Origin: Linyphia triangularis | Taxonomy: Eukaryota > Arthropoda > Arachnida > Araneae > Linyphiidae | Length of the DNA: 64,000 nucleotides | Assembly: GCA_963978545.1 (NCBI GenBank) | Contig: OZ021721.1 | Span: forward strand, 97,265,918 to 97,329,917 | Direction: 5' to 3' | In this document: in pieces, positions 47,623 through 58,747 of the stretch | Layout of the letters: each line of letters begins with the position of its first letter | Numbering within the stretch: position 1 is the first letter of the stretch | Made by a program: the position numbers and the translations under genes | Notes under the pieces: generated by a model | What the model was told of the DNA's origin: nothing | Database searches by the model: none | The model's input: only the letters and a program-made list of their open reading frames with translations

Positions 47623-47830
47623 GTTACGACTGTTAAAGACATCTGAAAAGTATTAGTAGAAATGATATTATGGAATAGCGATTGTCTTCACGTCAATTGG
47701 ACGGTCTGAACACTTTTGGTATAGAATTAGATGATAATGTTGTATATTTTGAATAAATTTCATTGACATTGTAAAGGAGTAACGAGGTAATGATACCCTA
47801 CACTGCCACACGTTTCCCCTTTGTTTATAT

Positions 47831-48214
47831 CAGTGATTCTCGAACCACTGTGCCGCGGCACTTTTGTGTGCCGCCAAATTCTTAAAGTGTGCCGCCAAAT
47901 TCTTAAAGTGTGCCGCCAAATTCTTAAAGTGTGCGCCAAATTCTTAAAGTGTGCCGCCAAATTTTAGAAATGTATATTTGTAATTAATCCCTTAAAAAAC
48001 GTACTGTTGTTTTTGTAGTACATATTATATTATTATATTTTACCTTCCAAATTATTATCATAAACTATTTTACACAGTGTATAATAGGTGTATTACAGTG
48101 TATTATAGGTAGGTAAAGTAAACAACTTTTAAACTTACCTTTTTTCTTTGTGTGACGCCAAATTTTGAAATCGTTAAAAGTGTGCCTCGACAAAAAAAAG
48201 GTTGAGAATCACTG
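47831..48214. mobile_element. hAT MITE with internal 20-bp array
   Basis: 384 bp, flanked by perfect 8-bp duplications GTTTATAT (47823-47830 and 48215-48222). The ends are CAGTGATTCTCGAACC and GGTTGAGAATCACTG. Near the left end the unit GTGCCGCCAAATTCTTAAA is repeated about five times (one copy has lost CC). The right end holds a single diverged relative (GTGACGCCAAATTTTGAAA). Confidence 0.93.
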
Positions 48215-48222
48215 GTTTATAT

Positions 48223-49370
48223 AATGCGTATCAGGGGCGTATTGGCAGTAGGGTTGTCCGGTGCAATCACCGCGCCGGTTGGTGTCTGTAAAAAATGGGC
48301 CGGTTCAGTACAAAAGGTTTTTTTAATGGTTTTTCAATATAATTAATTGTCCTTCTTGACGTTTTTTAAAAAAAACAATGCATTTAAATCCCAATCACTC
48401 CCAACAGATCTATTTACTATTAGTGAACTATTACTTTTAGTTTCAGAGGTATAATATTTATAACAAAATTTTTCTTAGATTATCATTTAATTTAATTTTA
48501 TAGATTATATTATGTTGTATTTAGAAGATAGATGCACAAAGATATATATATTATCGTATTATTTTGCAACTTTTAAGGTTAAATATATCAATGATTTATG
48601 GAAACCAAGTTCACTCAAAGGGAGGTATAAATAGTAGAGACAGAGAAAATTCGATTTAATTAAGCTAATTATTAAAACAACTCCATTATTAAAATTAGTA
48701 AATAAATAAAACTATTTCATATTGAAATTGATTACTAAACCTAAATATTTAAATAATAAAATATTATTAACTATTAAAACTATTCAATTATTAAAACTAT
48801 TCAATTATTAAAACTATTTAATTATTAAAATATATTAATAACTAAAACTATTTAATTATCAAAATATATTAATAACTAAAACTATTTATTTATTAAAATA
48901 TATTAATAACTAAAACTATTTAATTATCAAAATAATTATTGGAATTATTGTATGATAAACAGAAATTATTAAAATCTCATTAATTATTATATTGAAAATT
49001 TCGGCCGGAATAAAACTAAAATCACCTGGCCGATTTTACGTTTCAATCTGATGCGGTTTGTTTTTACCGTAGCAGCACCACCTTTTGACAGACAGTGTAA
49101 ATCTATGTTATATTGTTCTCGAAGACAGCTGTTTGACTGGTAGAATACCAGGCTTTATATTGTTAGCCATGTGGGTATTGAAGTTGTCTTGTCTGTTTCT
49201 GATCTCCGGGTAGTTCAGAATATCTTGATAAATAACTTGGACTGCGATTGATGCCGATTCAGTTATTTGTTATAGTTTCGCTATTTATCAAAGCTCTTCT
49301 AAAATTGTCCCTAACAATTTGTTAAGCAAATTTTAAGTAAACGCTCATCCCGCCTTTAGCAAACTTATAG
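48223..49370. other. AT-rich stretch with a possible hAT left end
   Basis: CAGGGGCGTATTGGCAG at 48232 looks like a hAT terminus, and GGGCCGG/GGCCGG phrases occur at 48297 and 48998, but no matching right end or duplication was found. 48700-48960 is a degenerate array of ATTATTAAAACTATTTAATT-type units. Confidence 0.4.
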
Positions 49371-50352
49371 CTGAAACACAGGGCCGCAGACAGGATTTTC
49401 GGGCCCCTATGCAACTGTCCCTCGGGCCACCTACACCTCCCTCTATATACACATGCACACACTGTCGCCCATAATAAAACGATAATATCCCCCTATTTAT
49501 AATTTTTAAAAAATACTTAGGTTTTTGTAAGTAGAGAAGCGTATATAGTAAAAAAAAATTCGTTAACAGAAATATGGCACCAGCGTTGATTGGGTTGCCG
49601 ACATTCTGGTGTGTAGTCGGGACACAATCGGGAAGCTTGCGCATCGGGAAATTTTTTTAAGGTGTTTTTAAGGGTTTCTCCCAAGGTGTTATTCAACTTT
49701 AACAACTTTTTTCCCCTTATATCACTTTTAAAAAATTTACTTACTAGATACGATGGAAGATAAATTTCTTAAAATACAATATTCTCAAGTTTTCTTCAGA
49801 AATTCTACTTCATTCGATGAAGAAAGCTTTACAGTGTACAAGGGCGGTCGAAGCAAATTTTTAATTATAAGCGAAGGCAATTTTGTCCCCCCCTCCCCAG
49901 CTAACCCTTCTAAAAAAAAAAACCTTTTATGTAAATGTTAACTCTAATTTTTAAGGTTCGGAATCCCATCACTTTTAAATGTTTATGTTCTTTAAAAGTT
50001 AAGTACAAATATGCAAACTATTTTTTAAAAATGAAAGTTATTAAAAATATGTACTGAAAGTTTAACTTAAGTACAATGAGATTACATCAGTAAGAAATAT
50101 TTTGAATATTCAAATTTATAAAAATATGCTTCTTTTCCCTTAATTAAGATAAATAAATATTAGTCGGCAAAAATTGGACACAATTAAAATTTGTACATGC
50201 AACTAAAAATTGAATCGAAAATTTCAATTAAGTCATTAAATTCTTTGACATGATTCCCTCAATTAAAAGTGTATATCCAAAGTCTTTTTTTTTATCTGTC
50301 AATTAAATAAACATGAACAATCCTCATTTTGTTTTATTTATTAAAATGTTAA

Positions 50353-50514
50353 ATTATTCTTGGTTTAGTGGATAAAACTCCCCCTTTACAATCCACATAT
50401 CATCTGATTATTCTTGGTTTAGTGCATAAAACTCCCCCTTTACAATCCACATATCATCTGATTATTCTTGGTTTAGTGCATAAAACTCCCCCTTTACAAT
50501 CCACATATCATCTG
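50353..50514. repeat. Tandem repeat, 3 x 54 bp
   Basis: Three almost identical units start at 50353, 50407 and 50461 (ATTATTCTTGGTTTAGTGCA, ending CCACATATCATCTG). They read open in one frame because 54 is a multiple of 3, which is not evidence of coding. Confidence 0.92.
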
Positions 50515-51505
50515 CAGCAAATAACCAATATAGCAATATGTACCACTTTATATTTCCGCACCATTTATTTTTTAACTTAACAAGCTATTAAATTCAAAAG
50601 TTAATCCTAGGAGTGGCAATCAGTACAAAAAAATATTAAAGTAAAAGTAAAATGTCAACAACATTTATAATAAAGGTGGATCATGATCGTGTACCCACAC
50701 GATTAAAGTTGGCGCCCATTTATTAGAGTACATACATTTTCCAAATGGTTCACAAAAAGGATTTTTAATGTGCCTTTAATGAAATTATAATCAATAAGAT
50801 TTTATTAAAACAACTTTTTAATATTTTCATAAAAAAAAAAAAAAATTATAACCATTTAGTTAGAACAATTGCAATTTACTTGAATTGTTGTTTAACAGCC
50901 AAATTAAAATCAATAAATAAAATGTTTAGGACAAATTAAAACATGCCATATTTCTTCTTGCATATTAACGTTTGGCAAAATAAAATTTCAAATTTAGTTG
51001 TTGAATAAAATCCGTTTGGAAAGTCATTTTTTATTAATAATTGACGGCTTTGTTTTAGATATTAAATGTATATATATATAAAAAAAATATTAAATATTAG
51101 AGGATTCACATTTCCTTCGCTGCTAAAAAGTGTTTTAAAACTTTGGTTCAGAAAGCAATATTAAAATAAAATATATATCTTACGAAGGATAAAATACTGA
51201 TACATTATTTTTATTTAGTTACTCAATTAGTAATTAAAGCAAATATCTAATAAAAAAAACCTTCATTATCAGAGTTCAGTTAGCAATTACAAATAGACAT
51301 ACAATAATAAATATTTTGTTAAATACTATTTTTCATACTTCATTGGATTATGAAAAATTTAGCTAGTTCCAAATGAAACATATTTTGCTTCATTTCAAGT
51401 TTATCGTCAAGTCAAAATCTCGATGGGGATTCAACAGAATTGATGGTAGCTACAAATTTATATATATATAAATATATAAAAAATAATCTGAACTTTATCA
51501 CTTAC

Positions 51506-51659
51506 CAATTATCACCAATACTGCCAAAATACCGTAAAGTAGACTAGGAATGAACTCAAATGGTGGGGAAAAAAAGTATAGCAGAATCACGAAGAGAATT
51601 AAGTACAGTACCGACGCAACAATAGTTAAAACTATGAACTGTATCCATATAACTTCTAT
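51506..51659 (-). CDS. Unidentified exon-like segment with two membrane helices
   Basis: On the minus strand a possible acceptor (ACACCCAG) is followed by 154 nt open in one frame and a strong donor, AATTG|GTAAGTG. The frame encodes IEVIWIQFIVLTIVASVLYL, then ILFVILLYFF, a short SPPFEF turn and PSLLYGILAVLVIIG. That is two hydrophobic helices joined by a short loop, as in small four-helix membrane proteins of arthropods. The base composition is more even than its surroundings. I cannot name a family. It lies inside the hAT-bounded unit 49379-55749, so it may be a captured exon. A chance ORF is possible. Confidence 0.3.
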
Positions 51660-52169
51660 CTGGGTGTCATGTATTAGTCAGTACAGTATGTGTCTGTTTC
51701 AATTTCCTATTGGACCACCCCATCCAGTCCTGCAAAAAGAAACGTAACAACCCCAAGAAATGGTTTGGAGAATGGCCTTTCATGGAAAGCGTCATTAGCA
51801 AAACCCCTGCTTTTAAAATTCCAACTCGAGAAGCAATTAGTTTATGGCCAACCCCTGGGTCCTGTCTATTGTGGAATTTGCGACATAGCCGTCGAGAAAC
51901 ATAGATACATCTAACATCGCTTTGTAATTTCTCCCCCGTCTGACCCTGAGGCAAACTTTTTTTAGGAGAGTGTTTACTACTTTGGAGGTAAGTAGTATAG
52001 ACGACATCTAGAGAAAAGAACCCTATTTTCTCAAATGCCTACTATTCTCTCGATAAACTTGGAAAGGCAATATTACACTATATATATTGCGTTTTCCATT
52101 ATGAGCAAAATCTAAAATGTTTTACAACAATGGTTAATGTAACTTTTTTGAACGAGCAATTACTTAACT

Positions 52170-53310
52170 ATAGTCCCCGTTCGGGTCCAGCCGGTTGAGT
52201 CCCATTCCGGCCGTGTCTCTCATAGTTCTTCCCCCCCCCCCTCCCCCCTTCTTGACTGGACCTTGGAGGTCCGATACCATTAGCGGCACACTTCATTGCG
52301 ATAGAGGACCCTCTTCACAGCGGGGGGGGGGATGATTTTTACGACTCTCGTCACAACAGAGGGTAACAGGTGAAAGTCCGAAACACAAATACTTTGTACT
52401 GTTAAGGGGACATGGGACACTGAAATCACCAATAATGACGTTTTTTGTTTTCATTCTGTAAAAATTGCTTATGCCACTAGCTTTAATTTCGCGTTTGAAT
52501 TTTTGAAATCCGATGATTTTAAGTGGTAAAATCTTTATTTTAACTAACTATTTTAACGCATCGCACACTTGTTGGCAAAGGCTAAAAATGCGTTTTTCTC
52601 AGCTTTGCTTTTTCCCATTTTACTTATGTTCGAAAAGATCCTTGCGATTCATTTTTTGATAAATCCACCTAATTTTTTTGTATTAATGATTTTTAATGTA
52701 CTATAAAGAAATTTGCACATGCTTTTTTATGTCACATAATTTTTTATATTTTTTTTCATGTTGGGAATTTGAAGTATGTGAATTTTTTAATGAGAAATCA
52801 CTGGCGCCAAGTTTGAAATTTTATTTCTGTTCAACTATTGCACCTAAAGATAAAAGCATGTTTGAAAATGTTTATAATATATTGATAAACAACTTCAAAT
52901 TTTTCTTTCATGTTCGTCAAAATATTGTGTCGCGAGGAGCATTTTGAAAAAAATTAAAATTTCGTGTTATTTTAATGCATTTTTCTCAATAATTTACTAT
53001 CTATTTTATATTATCTGCTCAAATTGTGTTGTTTTGTTTAAAGTCACATCTTCTATGTTTATGCCAAATTTTATTTAATTCTTGGCAAAACTAAAGAATT
53101 TTGGCAAAAGTGTCCTATGTCCCCTTAAAGAAAAGAAAAACGCCTTGAGGATATAGAGTTGTCAACCTCTGCCTGGAAACCAGACAGTGAAGAGAGATAA
53201 ACCACCCTTAGTTTAGCCGGGGTCTATTCCCTGTCTCTCTAATTACCCCACATGGAGGGGTGAAAAGGGTTTTTCTTCTCGGTCGGGAACCCGGTCCCTA
53301 TAAAGGATAT
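52170..53310. other. GC-richer unclassified element split by a MITE
   Basis: 52170-52400 and 53130-53310 are much less AT-rich than their surroundings and contain poly-C and poly-G runs (about 52230 and 52322). The outer ends show a weak inverted relation (TATAGTCCCCGTTCGGGTCC against TATAGGGACCGGGTTCCCGA). The piggyBac-type MITE at 52406-53124 interrupts it. Class unknown. Confidence 0.4.
52406..53124. mobile_element. piggyBac-type MITE (719 bp)
   Basis: Flanked by TTAA on both sides (52402-52405 and 53125-53128), the piggyBac target. The ends are GGGGACATGGGACACTGAAA and, inverted, GGGGACATAGGACACTTTTG. No transposase. The open frame 52696-52947 is unrecognised and Phe/Asn-rich. Confidence 0.8.
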
Positions 53311-54104
53311 TCCAGAAAATTGCAATGGGAACTAAAAAGTTAAGAAAAAATTAGGAAAATGTTATTTTAAAATGTGTTAATTTAAATTTTGATGTGCAAC
53401 CAATGAACTTGTATTAGTTGAAAAATCAATAGTGTAAATAAAATTGGAAAATATTTTTAAATATTCTGGACTTTTTAATCGTGAATTAAAAAAAAGCTGT
53501 GAGAAACATGCTTATTGTTTAACAAGTCTTTATTTTACCGACTCTGAATAGACAAGAATTAAGTAATGGCACAACGTTGAAGAAAAAAAAAGTATGTTCA
53601 ATACCATAGAACTTTGTTGAACAATTTTCACAAGTCGCAAGTCTTTATAAAATTTTAAATGCATTGAAATGTCCATATTTTTTTTAATTAATGTATTATA
53701 TTAAATTTAAATTTAAAAAAATTTGAAAAAGTTTGATGAAATTGAATACATTTTGAATTTTATTGAAATAGTCTTTCTCCTTAATGCTTGAAGTAAAGGA
53801 AAAGTTAAGAAAAAATTTTATATTTTAATATTAATAGGAATTCGTCAAAGTAATTAGTAGAGACTGCAAATATAAAAAAAAAATGAGAATGGGAGGGAAA
53901 ATGCGAATTATTAAAAAAAATATGCAATTTTTGTTTAAACTAAAAATCCCCCCCCTTAATGTATTCTAAGAAATATTTCCCCTTGAATACAATTGTACAA
54001 ATGTACAGCGACAGAATCTTAAAATCTCGGGCTGAACTTTTTGGCAAATAATAATAATAATAAATAAATTATATTTGTACTCGTGAGGGACCGTGGCTTC
54101 CAAA

Positions 54105-54766
54105 CAGTGTCTGACCATGACAAGTTGGGGCCCAAGGTCCGGACACATTTTGGAGCCCCTCTTATGCTCTTATTTTAAACGCGTGATTTATTGGAAATGG
54201 GCTTGACACAAAGTCAAATGAATTAACATTAATTATAGAAAAAGTTGATAAATTAATGTTAATATTTTTTTCTAAAAGTTTATTTTTTATTTTTTTTATC
54301 ACAAATTAAGAAACAAATTTTAAACAATCAAATTTATAAATCAAAAAAGGAAAAACTTTGTTATGTATAGCATTACATTTCACTATCACAATGTGTTGTA
54401 ATATCCATGACAACAATATCTGCAGCATTATTCCCAATTTCAGAGTCAACATTTGATGATCTCTCAATAAATTCGTCAATACTTCCTTTCAATTTTGTTT
54501 CCCTCTATTTTTCAAGAAAGCTTGTTTTTTACGCTTTTAAATTATGGTTCGGTTTATCTCATTAAATACATTCTACGATACTAAAAACGGTTCAAGATTA
54601 ACACAGAATGATTTTTTTTTTTAATCAAAATTCTTTTATATTGATTATAAACGATATTCACATAGCTTTTGTGAAACAAATAGGTCTACAGACAATTTCG
54701 GGGCCCTCTAAAATCATGGGCCCAAGGCCCTTGGCCTTGTGTCTCTAAGCGATGATCAGGACCTAC
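54105..54766. mobile_element. hAT MITE family M1, copy 3 (diverged)
   Basis: Same orientation as copy 1: ACAAGTTGGGGCCCAAGG near the left end and ATCATGGGCCCAAGGCC near the right. It is longer (about 660 bp) because of an internal insertion around 54245-54330. The terminal bases and any 8-bp duplication have decayed, so this is the oldest of the three copies. Confidence 0.85.
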
Positions 54767-55757
54767 GTCCATGAGCAAGTGGAGGTCACATAAACGAAAC
54801 ATTTAATTTAAAATTGATACACGTGCTTATTTTTAGTGTATTTATGATTATGTAGTTTAAATTTAAATATAATATATTTATTCTGTTGGGGCAACAATCG
54901 TTGGGCCCTTTCGAAGTTCAATGCTTGATGTTTAATTCTTGTTTGTTTAGAAGTTTTTAACGTTGCAAGACGTACTTGTAAAGGGCCCCCACAGAAAATT
55001 ATTTATTCCTAGTACGTATACACAGTTTGAGTGGAAATTAACATAGTAAATTTATTGTTTACTATATTGGCATACTTGATGCTTATTACGTGTTTGTTTA
55101 TTCCTAAAAAAAATTACAATGAACTCTCGTCTATGAAATGGCAATTAATAACTTTTGCATGTACTTAAATAAAGTTTCATGTTTAAGAATAAATATCGTA
55201 TTTTATATGGCACGGGGCCCTCAAAAAGATCTATAAGGCTATACGGGTCATCAAAGATCTATACGGGTCATCAAAGGCCACTTTGTAGATTAATTCTTAC
55301 CTCATTCTAAACCTTTGTCCACGAAATAACACTATAATTTTTTCAATAAATATTGCTTGCCTTTGAGGTCAGAGCTCGTTAGGGGCCCCTTACAGGTTTA
55401 TCAATATTCACTAGAAGCAAAAAGATTATTTACTAAGCTTCAAAAGAACAACAAAAAGTAAAAATCGGATAACTCCCACTCTGATAGAGCAGACATCCAT
55501 TAGACACCATATGTATGGTTAAGTAAAAACTTGCCTTAGGCTACAATCTGTTGCTGGTAGTTAAAGGTTCTCTTGACAATTGTCCCCCATAGTCTCTCCC
55601 TCTACTTGTGGTTTGCGCATGTTAGACGGTGTAGCCAAAAAAAAAAAAAAAAGAGACTGTTACTGGTAGTATATTGCGGGCCCTACTTGGGAAGACGGGC
55701 CCCTGTCATTTGCACTGTTTTGCCCCCCTCCCCCCTGTCGGCGGCCCTGCTGAAACA

Positions 55758-56235
55758 TATACTTTAATAAATAACCTCTATGTGTGTATGTCCTACAAAT
55801 AGGTATGACACGATGAAGAATGATTCAAAATTTAATCAAAATTCTACCAGGTTTTCAGTATGGTTTGGTAAAAAGTCTACAAACATGTACTTTTAGGTAT
55901 CTGCAACAGTGATTACATTTTTTCTAATTTTATAAGAGAGCTGATTAAAATTAGAGAACTGTATAACTCTCTTCTTGGTATAATTCTCTTTAAAAAGTAA
56001 TACCTACTTCTTAAAACTTATGACAGAGCTGTGAGCTAGTATTGTGTAACTCGCTTCATAATACCAAAGTTGTATAGTATCGCATCGCAACTTAAAAATC
56101 GAAAAAATTGTGATTAAGTTTTTTTTCCAGTGTCTTATTTGCACTTTTCGATGCCAGGACAAACGTGTACCAAGTTACCTCCAAAATCTTTGAAAAAATA
56201 TTGTAGTGAATACGTTATTATTCTCAATAACTTAC
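55758..56235. other. Spacer without recognised feature
   Basis: No ORF or repeat recognised. Confidence 0.4.
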
Positions 56236-56524
56236 TTAACCTCTTCACCCCTGAAGATTAACAAAATGATTTAAAAAATATTTTATTGTTTTATTGAGTT
56301 ATTTTGTTGTCAAGGACTATGAAAATTTTATTTTTGCATTTATAACTTTATTAGGGGGCGTAAAATTTTAGGTACACGTATGTGGACCCTAGTTTTCTAT
56401 TACACAAAATAACAAGAATATTGCAATTGATACAATGCTTGTAAAAGAAGTATTAACATGTTTTAATTAAACTTTATTATTAAACACTTTATTTTTTAAG
56501 TAATTGAGAATATTTTCATTACAT

Positions 56525-57150
56525 TTACTTTGAATGGAACTTTTCAAAGGAATTATTTTTCTGCACACGTAAGTAAATGTTGGACTTGGTGCACATTACT
56601 CTCGTTCTAGATTTCACCCCACCAGACGACATTTGTATGCATTTTTTGTCGTCCATGTACCTGGGTAGGTGATCTATATTATAAAATTGTACATCATTTG
56701 GAGGACAATGAACAACGTTTCGTTGCTTTAAGGGCACGGGAAATTCTTCTTTAGAGGAGTTAGACAGTTTGCGTGGCCTTCCTCTGCGAGAACTCCCAGA
56801 TAAATTTCCTTCATACTTCAATAAAGATGAAGCAATAATCATTCTATGCTCCAAAAGGGGCATGTATTTTTTTATGTCATTGCTTTTGTGAAAGCGCACA
56901 TAATAAATCCAGCAATTAGATATTGCTAGATCCACAAAATGTGTAAACATATGCACAGTCCATTTCTTTGTTCTTACAGCACAACGATAGTATACTAAAT
57001 ATCGATCACAGAGATCAGTACCCCCCCCCCCCATCGAAATATTATACATTCGAATTACAACAGGCTGTGGAATGCTAGCTTTTTTGTTCTCCTCTTTAGA
57101 CAAATCCCTCTGTTGTAATTATGCCTGAATTTCATCTGGAGTCCATAAGC
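56525..57150 (-). pseudogene. piggyBac transposase C-terminal part (exon 2)
   Basis: After the acceptor TTTTTTGTAG at 57151 the frame reads LWTPDEIQA, a TAA, then LQQRDLSKEENKK. It continues directly into the conserved late part of piggyBac transposases: MYNISMGGGGTDLCDRYLVY (family motif YN..MGGVDL.D....Y), KKWTVHMFTHFVDLAISNCW, and a C-terminal RVMCTKSNIYL..FEKFHSK. The Asp of MGGVD is the third catalytic Asp; here a G run (57020-57032) has expanded the motif. The region with the first two catalytic Asp residues, some 300 residues, is absent. The C-terminal Cys-rich finger has lost several cysteines. Not active. Confidence 0.88.
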
Positions 57151-57822
57151 CTACAAAAAATAATTTTGTATAATATTTTAGAATTATACTTAATCACTAC
57201 TATACTGTATACTCAAAATTCTGATTTTGTATTAAGTTAATGTTAAACAAAACAAACACTAAATCTACTTCTGCGCTTAAAACATAACTAAGTTACTATT
57301 TTTTTTTTTTTTTTTCGTTAAAAAGTTCTATAATTTAAAAATGTAAATTCCAGAATGTCTTAAACAACTTTAAATTAAATAATAAAGTAGTAAACAAACA
57401 CTTTACATACACTCTGTGTACTTACACCATAATACCTCAGCTTACTAATATTTTGTTTTTGTTAAATTGTTCCAAATTTTAAATGTACAATGTTCTAATA
57501 TAATTTTAGAACAAATTAATTGAGTAAAAACAAACAGTTAACATGCTCATACATTTAAACAATAATATTTAACTATTAAACAATAATTATTTACTAATTT
57601 TAACAATAATTACTTATTAACACATTTTCATCATATTACAATAAATTCAGCCTAATGGACGAAGGTACACAAATGTGTACCCAATTAAAATTCTTGACCC
57701 AACTTTTCAATACAACATTTTTACAAACAAAACTACTCTAAGCAGATGTTGAAAGATTAACTTAATAAGAAATAATTTTATTGGATCTATAAATAATATT
57801 TAAAATACTGAAAATTACTTAC

Positions 57823-57985
57823 GTTTTCGACTTCGCTGAGATATCGCCATTTTCAGAAAATCCCTTTTGTAAACAAATATTTCTTGAGGAAAATTAAGCC
57901 TTTGATGCCCTCTATGATATTCATTACGAAGCTCAGACATCCCCAAACGTAAAGGTGAGGTTGAATTCACAAATTTTTCCACCAT
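57823..57985 (-). pseudogene. piggyBac transposase first exon
   Basis: ATG at 57985 opens 54 codons (MVEKFVNSTSPLRLGMSELR and onward to AISQRSRK) ending in phase 1 at CGAAAAC|GTAAGT. Splicing to the acceptor at 57151 keeps the frame and gives ..RKRLWTPDEIQA, which looks like a basic N-terminal segment of a transposase. The intron is 672 bp. It sits just inside the right TIR, as expected of the gene start. Confidence 0.65.
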
Positions 57986-58747
57986 TAAATTTTACAAACA
58001 AATATTATGAGGTCCACATATGTGGACCTACGGAGTGAAGAGGTTAATACCGGTGTAAGGCATGTAATAAGTAAATGAATTTCTGTGTTTTTGATAACAA
58101 GTTAAAATATAATTAATCTATTGAAAAAATATATTGAATAATATTAGACTATTGAAAATATAAACATTTCTCGCAATTTACTATATTTACCCAATATTTG
58201 CTATTAAATCGACGATATTACAATTTGGAACAGCATAGAATTATTAAAACAACATCCGGGATACAAATCTCCTCTACCTCTCTGGGATACAGATATAGGA
58301 ATTTTATGCAAAGTATTATTTGACTTTACTTATAAGTATGTTTTTTTTATTATTATTTATTTACCATTTTATATAAAGTAGAATGACCAGTTTTGGTATT
58401 ATTGCATTATCGCTTATCTATTTATAAATCGAAAATTTTTACGACATAACAGCCACAAAAACCAATAGGTACTCTGTAATTTTTACTCTCTTTACTAGAA
58501 ATGTTCATTTTCTGCTAAGGGTTTCACTTTGGTCCATTTTGTACCCTTTCAATGCGAATACATTTAAAATGAAATAACCGGATGTTCGTGTAAATACACC
58601 TAATACTCATTAACGAGTTCAGTTGCTGGAGTTTAGAGCAAATTCAACAAAAACTTTGTTTTGATACTTGTGTACAGACTTCAAAAGTACTTTAGTATTG
58701 ACAGATTGGACTAAAAAATAGGAAATAATTCCATTCGTAAATAAAAC

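Larger units (their letters stand above)
49379..55749. mobile_element. Large hAT-bounded composite element (6.4 kb)
   Basis: The left end CAGGGCCGCAGACAGG and, inverted, the right end CAGGGCCGCCGACAGG are flanked by perfect 8-bp duplications CTGAAACA (49371-49378 and 55750-55757). Both subtermini are rich in GGGCCC, and further GGGCCC blocks recur at 54910, 54984, 55214 and 55381. No hAT transposase was recognised. The interior contains a tandem repeat, an exon-like open frame, a piggyBac-type MITE and copy 3 of MITE M1, so much of its length is later insertion or captured DNA. Confidence 0.8.
56240..58041 (-). mobile_element. piggyBac transposon, core-deleted
   Basis: Flanked by TTAA (56236-56239 and 58042-58045). 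The ends are CCTCTTCACCCCTGAAG and, inverted, CCTCTTCACTCCGTAGG. Subterminal repeats of the GTATGTGGACC type lie at about 56375-56390 and 58014-58026. It holds the first exon and the C-terminal coding part of a piggyBac transposase on the minus strand with the catalytic core missing. At 1802 bp it is a deletion derivative and must depend on a related transposase. Confidence 0.9.

Noticed and set aside
46890..47760. LINE reverse transcriptase fragment around the hAT MITE
   Set aside because: A few words resemble the YRPISLT region, but the frame is broken and the match too weak to claim.
48232..49370. A further hAT element starting CAGGGGCGTATTGG
   Set aside because: No matching right terminus or 8-bp duplication could be found.
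50368..50580. Repeat protein ORF
   Set aside because: The 54-bp tandem unit stays open only because it is a multiple of 3.
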